Of a DNA stretch of 29,388 nucleotides, positions 1 through 9,357 are shown one piece after another. The DNA comes from Baffinella frigidus (taxonomy: Eukaryota > Cryptophyceae > Cryptomonadales > Baffinellaceae). The notes below the pieces were generated by a model. That model searched no databases. It was not told the DNA's origin and saw nothing but the letters and a program-made list of their open reading frames with translations. Both the position numbers and the translations under genes were made by a program. Position 1 is the stretch's first letter; every line of letters starts with the position of its first letter. The DNA lies in contig MU646587.1 of NCBI GenBank assembly GCA_026770585.1, positions 300,652-330,039 on the forward strand, given 5' to 3'.

Positions 1-38
1 GGGGGGGGGGGGGGGGGGTTACGAGCGAGGTGCCCCTG
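1..38. mobile_element. MITE-A end at the window start
   Basis: G-run, then ttacgagcgaggtgcccctg and TA at 39-40. Only the right end of the element is in the window. Confidence 0.75.
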
Positions 39-284
39 TACTTCTGCCCATGCAGGAGTAGTCACTGAGGCTACTCCTACTCCTAGTCACGCAGGCTTGA
101 TCACCCTCGTGTGGTGCTTGACCATAACATACGCCGGACGGGCCGAGCGTATCACCTCATGTACCGCGCCCGACGGTATCCGGATTTTGTTGGTCCTTTT
201 TAGCCCCCCGGGCTGCTGCGAGACGAACAACCAATGCGCCCTCTCTGTGTTCGCGTCATGGAGGGAGACTGGAGCGGTCCCTGC

Positions 285-370
285 GGTTAGGGTTTAGGGT
301 TTAGGGTGTGGGGTTGTGGGTTCAGGGATTAGGGTTTCGGGTTTCGGGTTTCGGGTTTCGGATTTCGGGT
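285..370. repeat. TTTAGGG/TTTCGGG tract, left arm outer
   Basis: Short telomere-like tract with TTTCGGG variants; its counterpart in the right arm (9355-9670) has the same variant mix but is much longer. Confidence 0.8.
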
Positions 371-684
371 GCACGCGGGGCGGCACCGCGTGGCTCACAG
401 AACGAGTGGCTCCTCGCAACCCCGATGAGTCTCTCAGACGCCGCCCGCTGCAGCCCGGCCAGGGGCGCCAACGTGTTCACAAGCTCGCGGTCCGCACGCG
501 CCGCATCGACCCAGGCGGCGTCCGGGCGTGACGTCTGCGGTTGAGCCAGTGCAGCCCCGAGGAGCGTGTCCGCCCCCGCCGCGCCGGCAGGCGCTGTAGA
601 TGTGGGTGTAGGTGCCGCGCTGCTTGGGACAGAGCGCGCGGGGACGTGGGAGGGAGTGGAGGGGGTGCGCTGAAAGGAGGCCAC
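322..684 (-). CDS. Conserved open frame, left arm (possible exon)
   Basis: A 120-codon frame rich in Pro, Ala, Ser and Thr. The segment AAWVDAARADRELVNTLAPL, then ASERLIGVA, is matched in the right arm (IDAARADRELGDALAPLAG...VSERLLGVA at about 9185-9290). The C-terminal 20 residues are translated telomere-variant repeat and not real coding. Probably an exon or relic of an exon of the gene in the arm. The right arm has a stop where this frame reads GAALAQ, so at least one copy is broken. Confidence 0.35.
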   Translation of the reverse strand: MASFQRTPSTPSHVPARSVPSSAAPTPTSTAPAGAAGADTLLGAALAQPQTSRPDAAWVDAARADRELVNTLAPLAGLQRAASERLIGVARSHSFCEPRGAAPRAPEIRNPKPETRNPNP

Positions 685-794
685 CGAGGTCTCCCGCCGC
701 AGCAGCCCGCGAGGGGTGTCACTGATGTGGCGAGGAGTTTGACTGGAACGAGGAGTTTGGAGACTGCTTGTGCGAGAGAAGAGCTCGTCGACTG

Positions 795-1005
795 GTTTGA
801 GGTTTGGGGTTCAGGGCTCAGGGTTTTGGGTTTAGGGTTTAGGGTTTTAGGGTTTTAGGGTTTAGGGTTTTGGGGTTTAGGGTTTTAGGGTTTCAGGGTT
901 TAGGGTTTAGGGTTTACGGTTTAGGGTTCAGTGTTTAGGGTGTAGGGTTCAGGATTCAGGGTTTTGGGTTTAGGGTTTAGGTTTAAGGTTTAGGGTTTCG
1001 GCTTT
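795..1005. repeat. TTTAGGG tract, left arm, 3' of the RRxS ORF
   Basis: Telomere-like array following the minus-strand ORF; in that gene's sense strand it reads CCCTAAA. It supplies the ORF's stop codon. Confidence 0.85.
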
Positions 1006-1889
1006 TGGAATGCGGAATGACGGACCCAGCTGGGTTGGGGCTCACCCGGCGCTGATCGTGTGCGCCCGCTGTCAGCGGCCTTGGAGCTGGCGTTGTGGGG
1101 GATGGCGGTCACGTTGGGGTACTTGGCCTTGACGAACTTGTAGAGGGACGTGAGCCCGGCGAGCGCTTCGCTCGACTCGAGGGAGGGGGGCATGGAGAGC
1201 GTTCTCTCAAACCCGCCCTGCCGATGCTCCATGTAGGTCTTCCTGCGGAGCCACGCCTGCTTCCAACGCGGCGCGTCCAGCTCTTTGCGGTCCTCCTCCA
1301 TAGAAAGTCCAGGTGGCGCCATGATGAGGCGCTTGCGTTTCTCGTGTCCAACTCCGCGTTTCGCGTCGCTGTGGTTGGCGCTGCTGCTCCGTCGCATGCC
1401 GCTCCTTGGAGAGGCGGTGGTGATGCTGCCTCGGCGCGAGCTGCTCGGCTGAAGTGTGACGCTGCCCCAGCGCGAGCGCTTCTCGTGGCGAGCGCGTTTC
1501 TCGTCGGTGTGTTTGGCGCTGCTGCTCCGGCGCATGCTGCTCCTCGGAGAAGCGATGGTGATGCTGCCCCGGCGTGAGCTGCTCGCCTCAAGTGTGACGC
1601 TGCCCCGGCGCGACCCCCCCTCCATACCAGCAATTGTGACTATGCTGCCCCGCCGCGAGCCCCGCCGCTTGGCAAATTGTCGACCGAAGCGTATCGCGCT
1701 CCAGTGTTTATTTCCCTCCTCGTGGGGGCGGGCATCGGCTTCTGCGCTACTGTTCTGGCTGCGTGTCTCGATGAACGAGTGGAGCTCCTTGGCCTCGCGG
1801 AGGCGTCCTCGCACCGTGTCCCATTGCCCGTTTTCCCCTGTAAACACCATGACAGAGCTCTGGCCTGGATAGCTGCACAGACAGAGCAC
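990..1889 (-). CDS. RRxS-repeat protein, left-arm copy
   Basis: A 299-codon open frame. Family unknown. The N-terminal part (VMVFTGENGQWDTVRGRLREAKELHSF) looks like a small ordered region. The centre is an array of phospho-acceptor-like motifs: RRGS occurs repeatedly with SVTLEASSS and SITIASPRS spacers, plus RRSSS. The C-terminal part has WKQAWLRRKTYMEHRQGG and a conserved PSWVRHSAFQK. R-R-x-S is the basophilic (PKA-like) consensus, so multisite phosphorylation is an inference. The stop is the TAA of the first telomere-like unit. A second WKQAWLRRK is encoded upstream at about 1950 in another frame, suggesting an upstream exon or broken duplicate. Start uncertain: the conserved Met is VMVF, at about 1850. 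Partner copy at 7669-8550. Confidence 0.55.
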   Translation of the reverse strand: MLCLCSYPGQSSVMVFTGENGQWDTVRGRLREAKELHSFIETRSQNSSAEADARPHEEGNKHWSAIRFGRQFAKRRGSRRGSIVTIAGMEGGSRRGSVTLEASSSRRGSITIASPRSSMRRSSSAKHTDEKRARHEKRSRWGSVTLQPSSSRRGSITTASPRSGMRRSSSANHSDAKRGVGHEKRKRLIMAPPGLSMEEDRKELDAPRWKQAWLRRKTYMEHRQGGFERTLSMPPSLESSEALAGLTSLYKFVKAKYPNVTAIPHNASSKAADSGRTRSAPGEPQPSWVRHSAFQKPKP

Positions 1890-2191
1890 GAACCGGAGCC
1901 GAGCCTGATATCTTCTTCCTACGGAGCCACGCCTGCTTCCAAGGCGGTGGAGACAACAGGATACCGGTATCTTTCTGTTTTCTTCTTACCTGTTTTGGAG
2001 GAGACGCTCCCCCAACCTTGACCGACACACGTCCCCAGAGCTAGACGGGAAATACACACCCATCAATTTTGCTGACCTTTGCTGCCTCTGATGTGTCGTA
2101 AAAATGACACAACATGACCGAATAGGAGAGTAGACGGCTCCTCCTGTAGCAAGAGACCGACAAAGTGTCGGTCACGGATGTTCCTAATGGT

Positions 2192-2238
2192 TTCCCGCCG
2201 ACTTGGAGCGGTTCTATCCCGCTCCAAGTCGGCGGGAA
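2192..2238. repeat. Perfect 20-bp hairpin
   Basis: TTCCCGCCGACTTGGAGCGG pairs with 2219-2238 over loop ttctatc. Confidence 0.88.
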
Positions 2239-2964
2239 TCATTTTCTTCTGTGATTGACTTTACAAGTGTGTTTATCTATTTTTTTGCGCCGCAGGCTGC
2301 CTAATTTCGGGCGACATCTCGTACAAATGCCGTTAATTCCCGAGAAACGGAAAACCCGCAATTGAAAGTCAATTGTTTCCACCTGAGAAACGTTCGGCCG
2401 CGATAAAATCACTTGTAAAGTCGATCGCAGAAGAATCCGGTGTTCTTCCGCCACTCGTTCCCACGCCAGGTCAGAAGTTCATACTTCAAGATCTGTAGTA
2501 AAAGGATGGGTTCGAGTAAAGTTGATTCTATCGTACCGGGAAACACGCCAAAAGTGATGGAATTGGATCTCTCGGTGGCAGAGCACGTCCGGATTTTAAC
2601 AATCTGTACCACCATGAGCCACCTAGACGCTTTTAGCGCGAACGAGTGTGTGTGAAAAAGAAATTTGTGACCTGGCGTGGTTGGGCGGATAGCGAACAGG
2701 CAAACCGACGGAGACCGAATCGGAGCGAATCTGCCGGATGTTGCTGACAGTTTAGACGTCTAAAAGCCAGTCGAATGTGTCTTGTCCAAGTTGTGATGGA
2801 TTCATTGCCGCCATTTGAAGTCATAAATGGAGGTAAAGTGTCGGTCACGGATGTTGGGGTCGTAAAAGGCTCGTAACTTGTAAACGAGCTGGCGTAAGTC
2901 AAGACGAAAAAATGGTGAGCAGGATTTGACCAGGTCATAGGATCCTGATTGTTGCGGGCGCGCT

Positions 2965-3007
2965 CCTACGAGCTCGTACGAACCTTCATATGGTACGAGC
3001 TCGTAGG
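2965..3007. repeat. Perfect 15-bp hairpin of gagctcgta units
   Basis: CCTACGAGCTCGTAC pairs with 2993-3007; similar gagctcgtac units recur near 3207-3227. Confidence 0.85.
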
Positions 3008-3028
3008 TACTTGGAAGCAATCAAACAC

Positions 3029-3325
3029 CCCAAGAGAGCCACCCTGTATCCCCTCCTCACGAGCCTCTGCACTGGAGAGCTAAACGCGATCCGAAAGCAA
3101 AAATACTTTCTCTGCAGATCCCTTCTACGGAACGGCGTGTCGTTGGCATATGTTGGGCGAAATTAAAACCTAAAGGACCTAAACGATCATTCCAGATTCG
3201 TACTGGAGAGCTCGTACGAGCTCGTACTGGAAACGCGATCCGAAAGCAACAATGCTTCCTCGGCAGTCCTTTCTACGGAAGGGCGTGACGTTGGGCCATG
3301 TTGGGAGAAATTAAAACGGACCTAT
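3029..3325 (+). repeat. R2 dispersed element, two tandem copies
   Basis: The unit has ctctgcactggagagctaaa, gatccgaaagca, a gcagatcccttctacggaa-like core and gttgggcgaaattaaaacct. Other copies, reversed, lie near 11814-11975, 12013-12190, 26385-26510 and 26868-27030. It resembles R1 in layout (gatccgaaag..., gttggg..., ctaaaggacct), so the families may be related. Confidence 0.72.
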
Positions 3326-3574
3326 GTCATAAGGGCGGATTCTATGTGTCTTTTTAATTCGCGAAATACGTAATGCAAAGTCATTTATTGACTTTCATGT
3401 ATTTCGAATCCGAGCAGATTTGCATGCAAACCACAACGCTTCAACCATAAAACCGCTTTGAGACGGGAATCATGTCGAAACGTTGCGAGTTGGGATTTTC
3501 ATTAAAAAATCTTGAGGCAAAACAAAATGCAATTAAAAACGCAACGTTTCATTATGTATCACACAATTCGAGCT

Positions 3575-3608
3575 CAAAGTGGCCGTAAAACGTTTTACGG
3601 CAACTTTG
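3575..3608. repeat. Palindrome, 20-bp perfect core
   Basis: GCCGTAAAACGTTTTACGGC at 3582-3601, extended on both sides by caaagt/actttg. Confidence 0.85.
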
Positions 3609-3711
3609 CATTCTGTAAAGTTGACATAATGATACACCGCATGCTTCCTCCCCAACCCCTGCAAAAGGAACACCGGCCTCCCAATCGACCTGAACACCAC
3701 CACACCTTTCT

Positions 3712-3832
3712 CAGCCCACCTGGGAATGCCCCCGAGTGTTTCGGCACCTTCGGGAAGGCCCAGATTGCTCAGCCACCTGGGAATGCCCCCGAGCGCCTCG
3801 GCGCTATCGGGAAGGTCCAGATTGTCAAGCCT
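3712..3832 (+). repeat. Two tandem ~60-base units
   Basis: cagcccacctgggaatgccc... and cagccacctgggaatgcccc... repeat once with scattered changes. No coding claim. Confidence 0.7.
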
Positions 3833-4399
3833 TTTGACTCAATACAATCCGCATAAGCTCAAAAAAAAGCAACGGTCTCTGCTGCAACGTCATGTAAGCC
3901 AGCAAGGTCCCCGAGACCAACGCCTCCAATAGAACAGCACGCACGTACCGGTTTTTTTTTTTAAGGAAAAGGGTGCAAGAAAAGGGGCTCGGCCAAGCCT
4001 GCATAGGTGGGTCGGGGAGCTCACCCGTAGATCGTTCCCAACTCCTCAAGAGTGAGGTGGGCGTGGCCTTCGACGTGAGTGTAAATAAAAGCACCAAAGC
4101 ACCAAAAAGCATGTATTCTGTATTCTGTCCTCACATAGAATCCAGCCTAAAGAGGTGATACATGTACGAACTCTTCGTAGGAGTACGAGCTCGAATCCGG
4201 CGCAATCTGCGGATTTTCTCGCTGCCTGGATCTGGAGGCCGCTCCCCGAAGGATGCGCTCCAGAAGACGTTGATTGCCGGTTTCTGCCGCGATCCTCTGT
4301 ACAGGGGGGCTTGGTGTGATCCAAAAAGAAGCATGGCTCTTCTGCAGATAAGTTCCAGTGTCCGCCTATGTTGGGAGCTCGAAGAAACCAAAGGACCTA

Positions 4400-4516
4400 C
4401 AGGGGTACCTCGCTCATAAGAAACCGCCCCCCCCCTAGGATCCCCGTGGGGCCCTAGGCATGGTCCTACAGTAGGGTCCTAGGGGGAGGCGGTTTCTTAC
4501 AAGCGAAGTACCCCTG
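4400..4516. mobile_element. MITE-A copy inside an R1 element
   Basis: Ends caggggtacctcgctcataa and matching reverse, flanked by TA/TA. The left flank is an R1 copy interrupted within its ggacctaaagg tail. Confidence 0.85.
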
Positions 4517-4627
4517 TAAAGGGTTCGCGGTGAACGTCGAAGAAGAAGGAGAGGATTGAAGATGCCCCAATGATCTCATCGGAAGCATTCCTCTGTCCAT
4601 TGCGAGCAACCCTTTACCCCAATCCTC

Positions 4628-4872
4628 TACGAAACCCTAAACCTCGAAACCCTAAACCCTCATCCCTGAACCCTGAACCTTAAACCCTAAACCCTCAAAA
4701 CCCTGAACCCTAAACCCTGAGCCCTGCACCCTAAACCGTAAACCCTAAGTCCTAAGCCTTAAACCCTAAGCCCTTAGCCCTTGGCCCTGAACCCCAATTT
4801 CTAAAATTTAAACCCTAAACTTCAAACTTCAAACCCTAAACCCTAAACCCTAAACCCTAAACCCTAAACCCT
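4628..4872. repeat. CCCTAAA tract in the spacer
   Basis: Degenerate telomere-like array, most regular at its right end. Confidence 0.85.
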
Positions 4873-5336
4873 ACAAAGAAACTATGATTCTGAGAGCAAG
4901 AGACCCCCTTACTAGTTAGAGACCTTCATGACTATGCTCCTATGCCTACCCCTGGCATAGGACCCCAGGGTGGTGCGCGTCCTTATTCGCGAGTAACCAC
5001 GTTGGAGCGATGCTCAGGGTGGGGCGGATTTCCAGACTAAGGTGATACCCCGCGCCATCCATGAGTAGAAATACAGATTTCCCCCCTGCCTGGATCCAGA
5101 GGTCGCTCCCCGAAGGATGCGCTCCAGAAGACGCGGATTCGCGGACAACGTCGAAGAAGAAGGAGAGGATTGAAGATGACCCAACAATCGCATCGGACGT
5201 GTCAAGGCACCCTTTAGCTTATGAGGTGCTTGTTTGCTCTGAGGCTCTTTTGGGCGTAGTTTTGGGGGTGAGTTGGCTAAACCCAGCTGGCATCCAGTAT
5301 TCCTCAGTCGATTGCGAGCAACCCCCCAATTCTCTA

Positions 5337-5455
5337 CAGGGGTACCTCGCTGATAAGAAAACACCCCCCCCCTAGGACCCTACAGTAGGCCCACGCCTAG
5401 GACCCTATGGTGGCCTTTGGGGGGGGGGCAGTTTCTTATGAGCGAGGTAGCCCTG
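5337..5455. mobile_element. MITE-A copy
   Basis: Same terminal inverted repeats and TA flanks; core of C-run, cctaggaccctacagtaggc and G-run. Confidence 0.85.
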
Positions 5456-5562
5456 TAGTGTGAATGAAAGGGAGGAGTTGGATTGGTGGATTTTCACCAC
5501 CAATCTAACTCCAGTGGACTCCTTTCTGGAGCCAAATCCTCCGTCCGGCTGTATGTGGTTAT

Positions 5563-6064
5563 CCTTCAAGTGGCCAGTAGGCTCATACGCCCTACCGTAG
5601 GGCCCTAGGACCATAGGGAACTGAATAGGACGGACCGAATTGGAGCCATTTTCATTTTCGTGGCACAAATTGGGGAATCTGGTTTGCATCGCCAGGGAGT
5701 TGGCACGTCTGAAGAACGCCGCCCCGAAGACGATGTCCGATTTCAATTATCTCGATGATAATCCTGAGATCTCTGAAACATCTCAGGATTATCGTCGAGG
5801 TAATTGAAATTGGACATCGCCTTCGGGGCGGCGTTCTTCAGATGTCCTCCTGCGGGCATCGCCATTTCGGTCGAACGGCTCCAATTCCAGACCGCTCTTC
5901 GGTTTGAAAAAACGTTTTGGTAGCCACAATTCTGAGGAAATGGCTCCACCACCTGCCTCAGGATCCTGCAAGGTCCGTCCGTCCGTCCCATTCAGAACCC
6001 CTTGCTAGGACCTGCCTAGGACCTCTCGGGGGTCAATTTTGACCCCCTCGCCACTTAAGGGATA
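5563..6064. mobile_element. MITE-B copy split by another element
   Basis: The left half (5563-5612) and right half (about 6003-6064) together make one MITE-B; the material between them is the element at 5618-5998. Confidence 0.72.
5618..5998. mobile_element. 381-base element with terminal inverted repeats and a long internal hairpin
   Basis: Ends GAACTGAATAGGACGGACC and, reversed, gttctgaatgggacgg. The interior has arms of about 63 bases (5708-5770 and 5776-5842) that pair almost completely. No ORF of note. Confidence 0.7.
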
Positions 6065-6302
6065 CCCCGTGGCTATTCCCCGTGGTTGACCCCATTTGAC
6101 CATCATTCCGACTCACGCCTCCACCTCACCCAGATTTGACGTTCTGGAGAGACACTCGGTGAGGTATGCCAAAAGATCCCGCGGACCTTTTGAAGCGTGT
6201 GCATGTATGCATGTGGGGCTTAAACTACATGTATGCATGTGGGGCTAAAAGAAACCCTCTCTAATCTTAGTTCTTGATTCTTGGTTCTTGGTATCTGCAG
6301 CC

Positions 6303-6608
6303 AGGGGTTAGGGTGTAGGGTTTATGGTGTAGGGTTTAGGGTTTAGGGTTTAAAGTTGAGGGTTTAGGGATTATAGTTTATAATTTAGGGTTTAGTGTTT
6401 AGGGTTTAAGTTTTACGGTTTACGGTTTATGGTTTATGGTCTAGGGTTTAGGGTTTAGGGTTTATAGTTTAGGGTTTAGGGTTTAGGATTTAGGGGGCAG
6501 GGTTTAGGGTTTAGGGCTTTGGGCTCAGGGTTTGGGTTCTAGTCTTCTAGTGTTGAGAGTTGAGGGTTGAGGGTTCAGAGTTGAGGGTTGAGGGTTGAGG
6601 GTTGAGGT

Positions 6609-6641
<33 letters not shown>

Positions 6642-7022
6642 GGTTAAGGGTTTAGGGTTTAGGGTCAAGCGTTTAGGGTTTAGGGTTTAGGGTTTAGGGT
6701 TTAGGGATCATGGTTTAGGGTGTGGGGTGTAGGGTTTAGGGTGTAGGGTTTGGGGTTTAGGGTCTAGGGTTTAGGGCTTAGGGTTTAGGGTTTAAAATTA
6801 GGGGTTAGGGGTTTAGGGTTCTCTCAATGAGATGAAGAAGTTAACGGTAAATGTAAGGGATCGGGAGGGGATTCGGTGTAGGGTTTAGAATCAGGGTTTA
6901 GGGCGTGGGTTTTAGGGTTTAGGGCTCAGGGTTGATGGTTTAGAGTTTAGAGTTCAGGGTTTTAGCTTTTAGGATAGGGTTTACGAGCGTAGGGTTTAGG
7001 GCTGGGGGCTTAGTGTTTAGGA
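6303..7022. repeat. Long TTTAGGG/TTGAGGG field
   Basis: About 720 bases of TTTAGGG units with a TTGAGGG block (about 6550-6650). It is interrupted by a 60-base non-telomeric piece from 6819 (ttctctcaatgagatgaaga), which recurs with changes from 7023 at the array's right edge. Confidence 0.85.
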
Positions 7023-7668
7023 TTCTCTCAATGAGTTGAAGAGGTTGTCGATGAATGTGAGGGGGGTAAGTGGATGCAGTCAGGCGAGGGCTCTTGTCTT
7101 GACGCCTGGGCACGTGTTGGCTCCAAGAGGAAATGTTCAGGGTGTTTCAAGGGTGTAATGATACACCCTTGTTGGCTCGAACGCTCATCCGGCGGTTGTT
7201 ACCTGCGCCCCCAAGAGACTCGGGGCCGCGGTGCGCGCGCGCTGTCAGTTCAGCAGTTGGAGCAGTCTTCGGGATGGGGCGCACCTGCAGGTTCTCCTCA
7301 CGCCAAGGGGGGGGGGGTAGTAAGATCCTAGGGTTGAGAGAGAGAGCCCGCTCTATGAGCAAGGGTTTAGAGGGGGGGGGGGGGGTCCCGGGGGGGGGCT
7401 TATGGACTGGAGAGGGATTCGGCCTTCTCTTGCTCTGTGACTCTCTAATTCATGATTCTGTTTTTTAACACGTCCGCAGGAGGCCACCCATGCGGACGGA
7501 CAGAGGGAAGGTCTATGTTAAACATGTGTAGTAATTTTCATGAATTTCGCGTAGACAGCCTCGTGTGGGTCAGCAATTCAAGTTTTATGTCGATTTTACA
7601 ACACAACCGGTCAGCAAAATGTACACGTACATTATTGTCATCAAGAAGGTACATTTCAGGATTTTTGT

Positions 7669-8550
7669 TTGGATTGGGGGGCGTCTTCCTGTTGTCTCCA
7701 CCGCCTTGGAAGCAGGCGTGGCTCCGTAGGAAGAAGATATCAGGCTCGGCTCCGTTGCGTGCTCTGTCTGTGCAGCTATCCAGGCCAGAGCACTGTCATG
7801 GTGTTCAAAGAGGATGGCTGGCAATGGCACTTGGTGCAAGGACGCCTCCGCGAGGCCCAGGAGCTCCACTCGTTCATCGCGACACGCAGCCAGAACAGTA
7901 GCGCAGAAGCCGACGCCCACGAGAAGGAAAACAAACACTGGAGCATGGTCTCCCAGACGGTACGCTTGGGCCATCACTTCGCCAAGCGGCGGGGCTCGCG
8001 CCGGGGCAGCATCGTCACAATTGCTGGTATGGGGGGGGGGTCGCGCCGGGGCAGCGTCACACTTGAGGCAAGCAGCTCGCGCCGGGGCAGCATCACCATC
8101 CCTTCTGAGGCGAGCAGCAAGCGCCGGAACAGCATCGCCAAGCGGCGGGGCAGCATCGTCACAATTGCTGGAATGGGGGGGGGGTCGCGCCGGGGCAGCG
8201 TCACAACGCGCCTCGGCATGGCGCCAGCGGGACTTTCAGTGGAGGAGGGCCGCAAGGCGCTGGACGCACCGCGTTGGAAGCAGGCGTGGCTCCGCAGGAA
8301 GACCTACATGGAGCAGAGGCAGGGCGGGCTTCAGGGGCCGCGCTCCACGCCCCCCTCCCTCGAGTCGAGCGAAGCGCTCGCCGGGCCCACATCCTACCAC
8401 AAGTTCGTCAAGGCCAAGAACCCCAACGGGGCCGCCAGCTCCTCCACTGCCACCCACAAGGCCACTGACAGCGGGCGCCAACGATCAGCGCCGGGTGAGC
8501 CCCAACCCAGCTGGGTCCGTCACTTCGCATTCCAAAAGACGAAACCCTAA
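7669..8550 (+). CDS. RRxS-repeat protein, right-arm copy
   Basis: A 293-codon open frame, inverted paralogue of 990-1889. It shares VMVF..GWQWHLVQGRLREAQELHSF, the RRGS array (RRGSIVTIAGMGGG, RRGSVTLEASSS, RRGSIT, RRNS) and a C-terminal WKQAWLRRKTYMEQRQGG ... PSWVRHFAFQK. The central array differs in repeat number and order: here a TIAGMGGG unit is duplicated, and the left copy has extra ASPRSSMRRSSS units. Coding is supported because both arms keep frame despite many base changes and indels. The Met at 7798 is the conserved candidate start; the upstream piece coding RRGSVGRRYQ may be intron or a frame-shifted exon. The stop again falls in the telomere-like tract. Confidence 0.55.
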   Translation: MDWGASSCCLHRLGSRRGSVGRRYQARLRCVLCLCSYPGQSTVMVFKEDGWQWHLVQGRLREAQELHSFIATRSQNSSAEADAHEKENKHWSMVSQTVRLGHHFAKRRGSRRGSIVTIAGMGGGSRRGSVTLEASSSRRGSITIPSEASSKRRNSIAKRRGSIVTIAGMGGGSRRGSVTTRLGMAPAGLSVEEGRKALDAPRWKQAWLRRKTYMEQRQGGLQGPRSTPPSLESSEALAGPTSYHKFVKAKNPNGAASSSTATHKATDSGRQRSAPGEPQPSWVRHFAFQKTKP

Positions 8551-8788
8551 ACCCTGAACGCTGAACCCTAAACCCTAAACCATCAACCCTAAACCCTAAA
8601 CCCTAAACCCTAAGCCCTAAACCCTAGACCCTAAACCCTGAACCCTAAACCCTAAACCCTAAACCCTAAACCCTAAACCCTGAACCATGTCCCCTCAACC
8701 CTAAACCCTAATCCCTGAAACCTGAACCCTAAAACCCTACACCCTAAACCCTAAACCCTAAACCCTAAACCCTAAACCCTAAACCCAA
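8544..8788. repeat. CCCTAAA tract, right arm, 3' of the RRxS ORF
   Basis: Counterpart of 795-1005, starting at the stop codon of the ORF at 7669-8550. Confidence 0.85.
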
Positions 8789-9175
8789 CACCAGTTGACG
8801 AGCTCTTCTCTCGCCACAGCAGGCGAAAAACTCCTCGTTCCAGTCAAACCCCTCGCCAAAGCGGTCAAACTCCTCGTGGGGGGCTGCGGCGGGAGACCTC
8901 GGCGGCCTCCCCGCAGCGCACTCCCTCCACTCCCTCCCATGTTCCCGCGCGCACTCCCTCCGCACCCTCCCACGGTCCCGCGCGCGCTCTCCCAAGCAGC
9001 GCGGCACCTACACCGACATCTACACCGCCTGCCGGCGCGGCGGGGGCGGACACGCTCCTCGGGGCTGAGCCACAGACGCCACGCCGCCTGGGCGCCGCCC
9101 CGACCCTAAACCCTCAACCAGTCGACGAGCTCTTCTCTCGCCAAAACAGTCGACAAACTCCTCGTGGGCTGCGGC

Positions 9176-9357
9176 GGGAGACCTCGGCGATCGACGCGGC
9201 GCGTGCGGACCGCGAGCTCGGGGACGCGTTGGCGCCCCTGGCTGGGCCGAGCGTGCGGCGGGCGGTGTCTGAGAGACTCCTCGGAGTTGCGAGCAGAGTC
9301 AGCGTAGGAGAGTCAGCAAGCTCGTTTTGCGCGCCACGTGGTACCGCCCACGTGGAC
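9176..9357 (+). pseudogene. Right-arm counterpart of the 322-684 frame
   Basis: Codes RRETSAIDAARADRELGDAL, then LAGPSVRRAVSERLLGVASR. The upstream part found in the left arm is separated here by a stop (ctgagcc near 9064) and by a telomeric insert with a local duplication of gacgagctcttctctcgcc. I treat it as a degenerate copy. Confidence 0.35.

Larger units (their letters stand above)
1..2020 (-). repeat. Left arm of a large inverted duplication
   Basis: Read in reverse complement this arm follows 7670-10035: the inner end near cgtctcctccaaaac, the RRxS ORF, telomere-like tract, the Ala/Pro-rich frame, the second telomere-like tract, then the conserved flank with tactcctactcctagtcacg. Arms differ by substitutions, repeat-number changes and transposon insertions, so the duplication is not recent. 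Confidence 0.85.
2021..6302. other. Spacer of the inverted duplication: no gene supported
   Basis: 4.3 kb with only short frames. It contains hairpins, R2 copies, two MITE-A copies, a split MITE-B, a CCCTAAA tract and a 21-base direct repeat (2162-2182 and 2835-2855). Two further inverted pairs are near 2244-2270 with 2410-2440, and 2460-2475 with 2668-2690. I see no exon with both splice sites and protein character. Confidence 0.6.

Noticed and set aside
3700-3860. A repeated bacterial-looking gene piece (PPGNAPE)
   Set aside because: Two tandem 60-base units with no flanking splice sites or recognisable domain.
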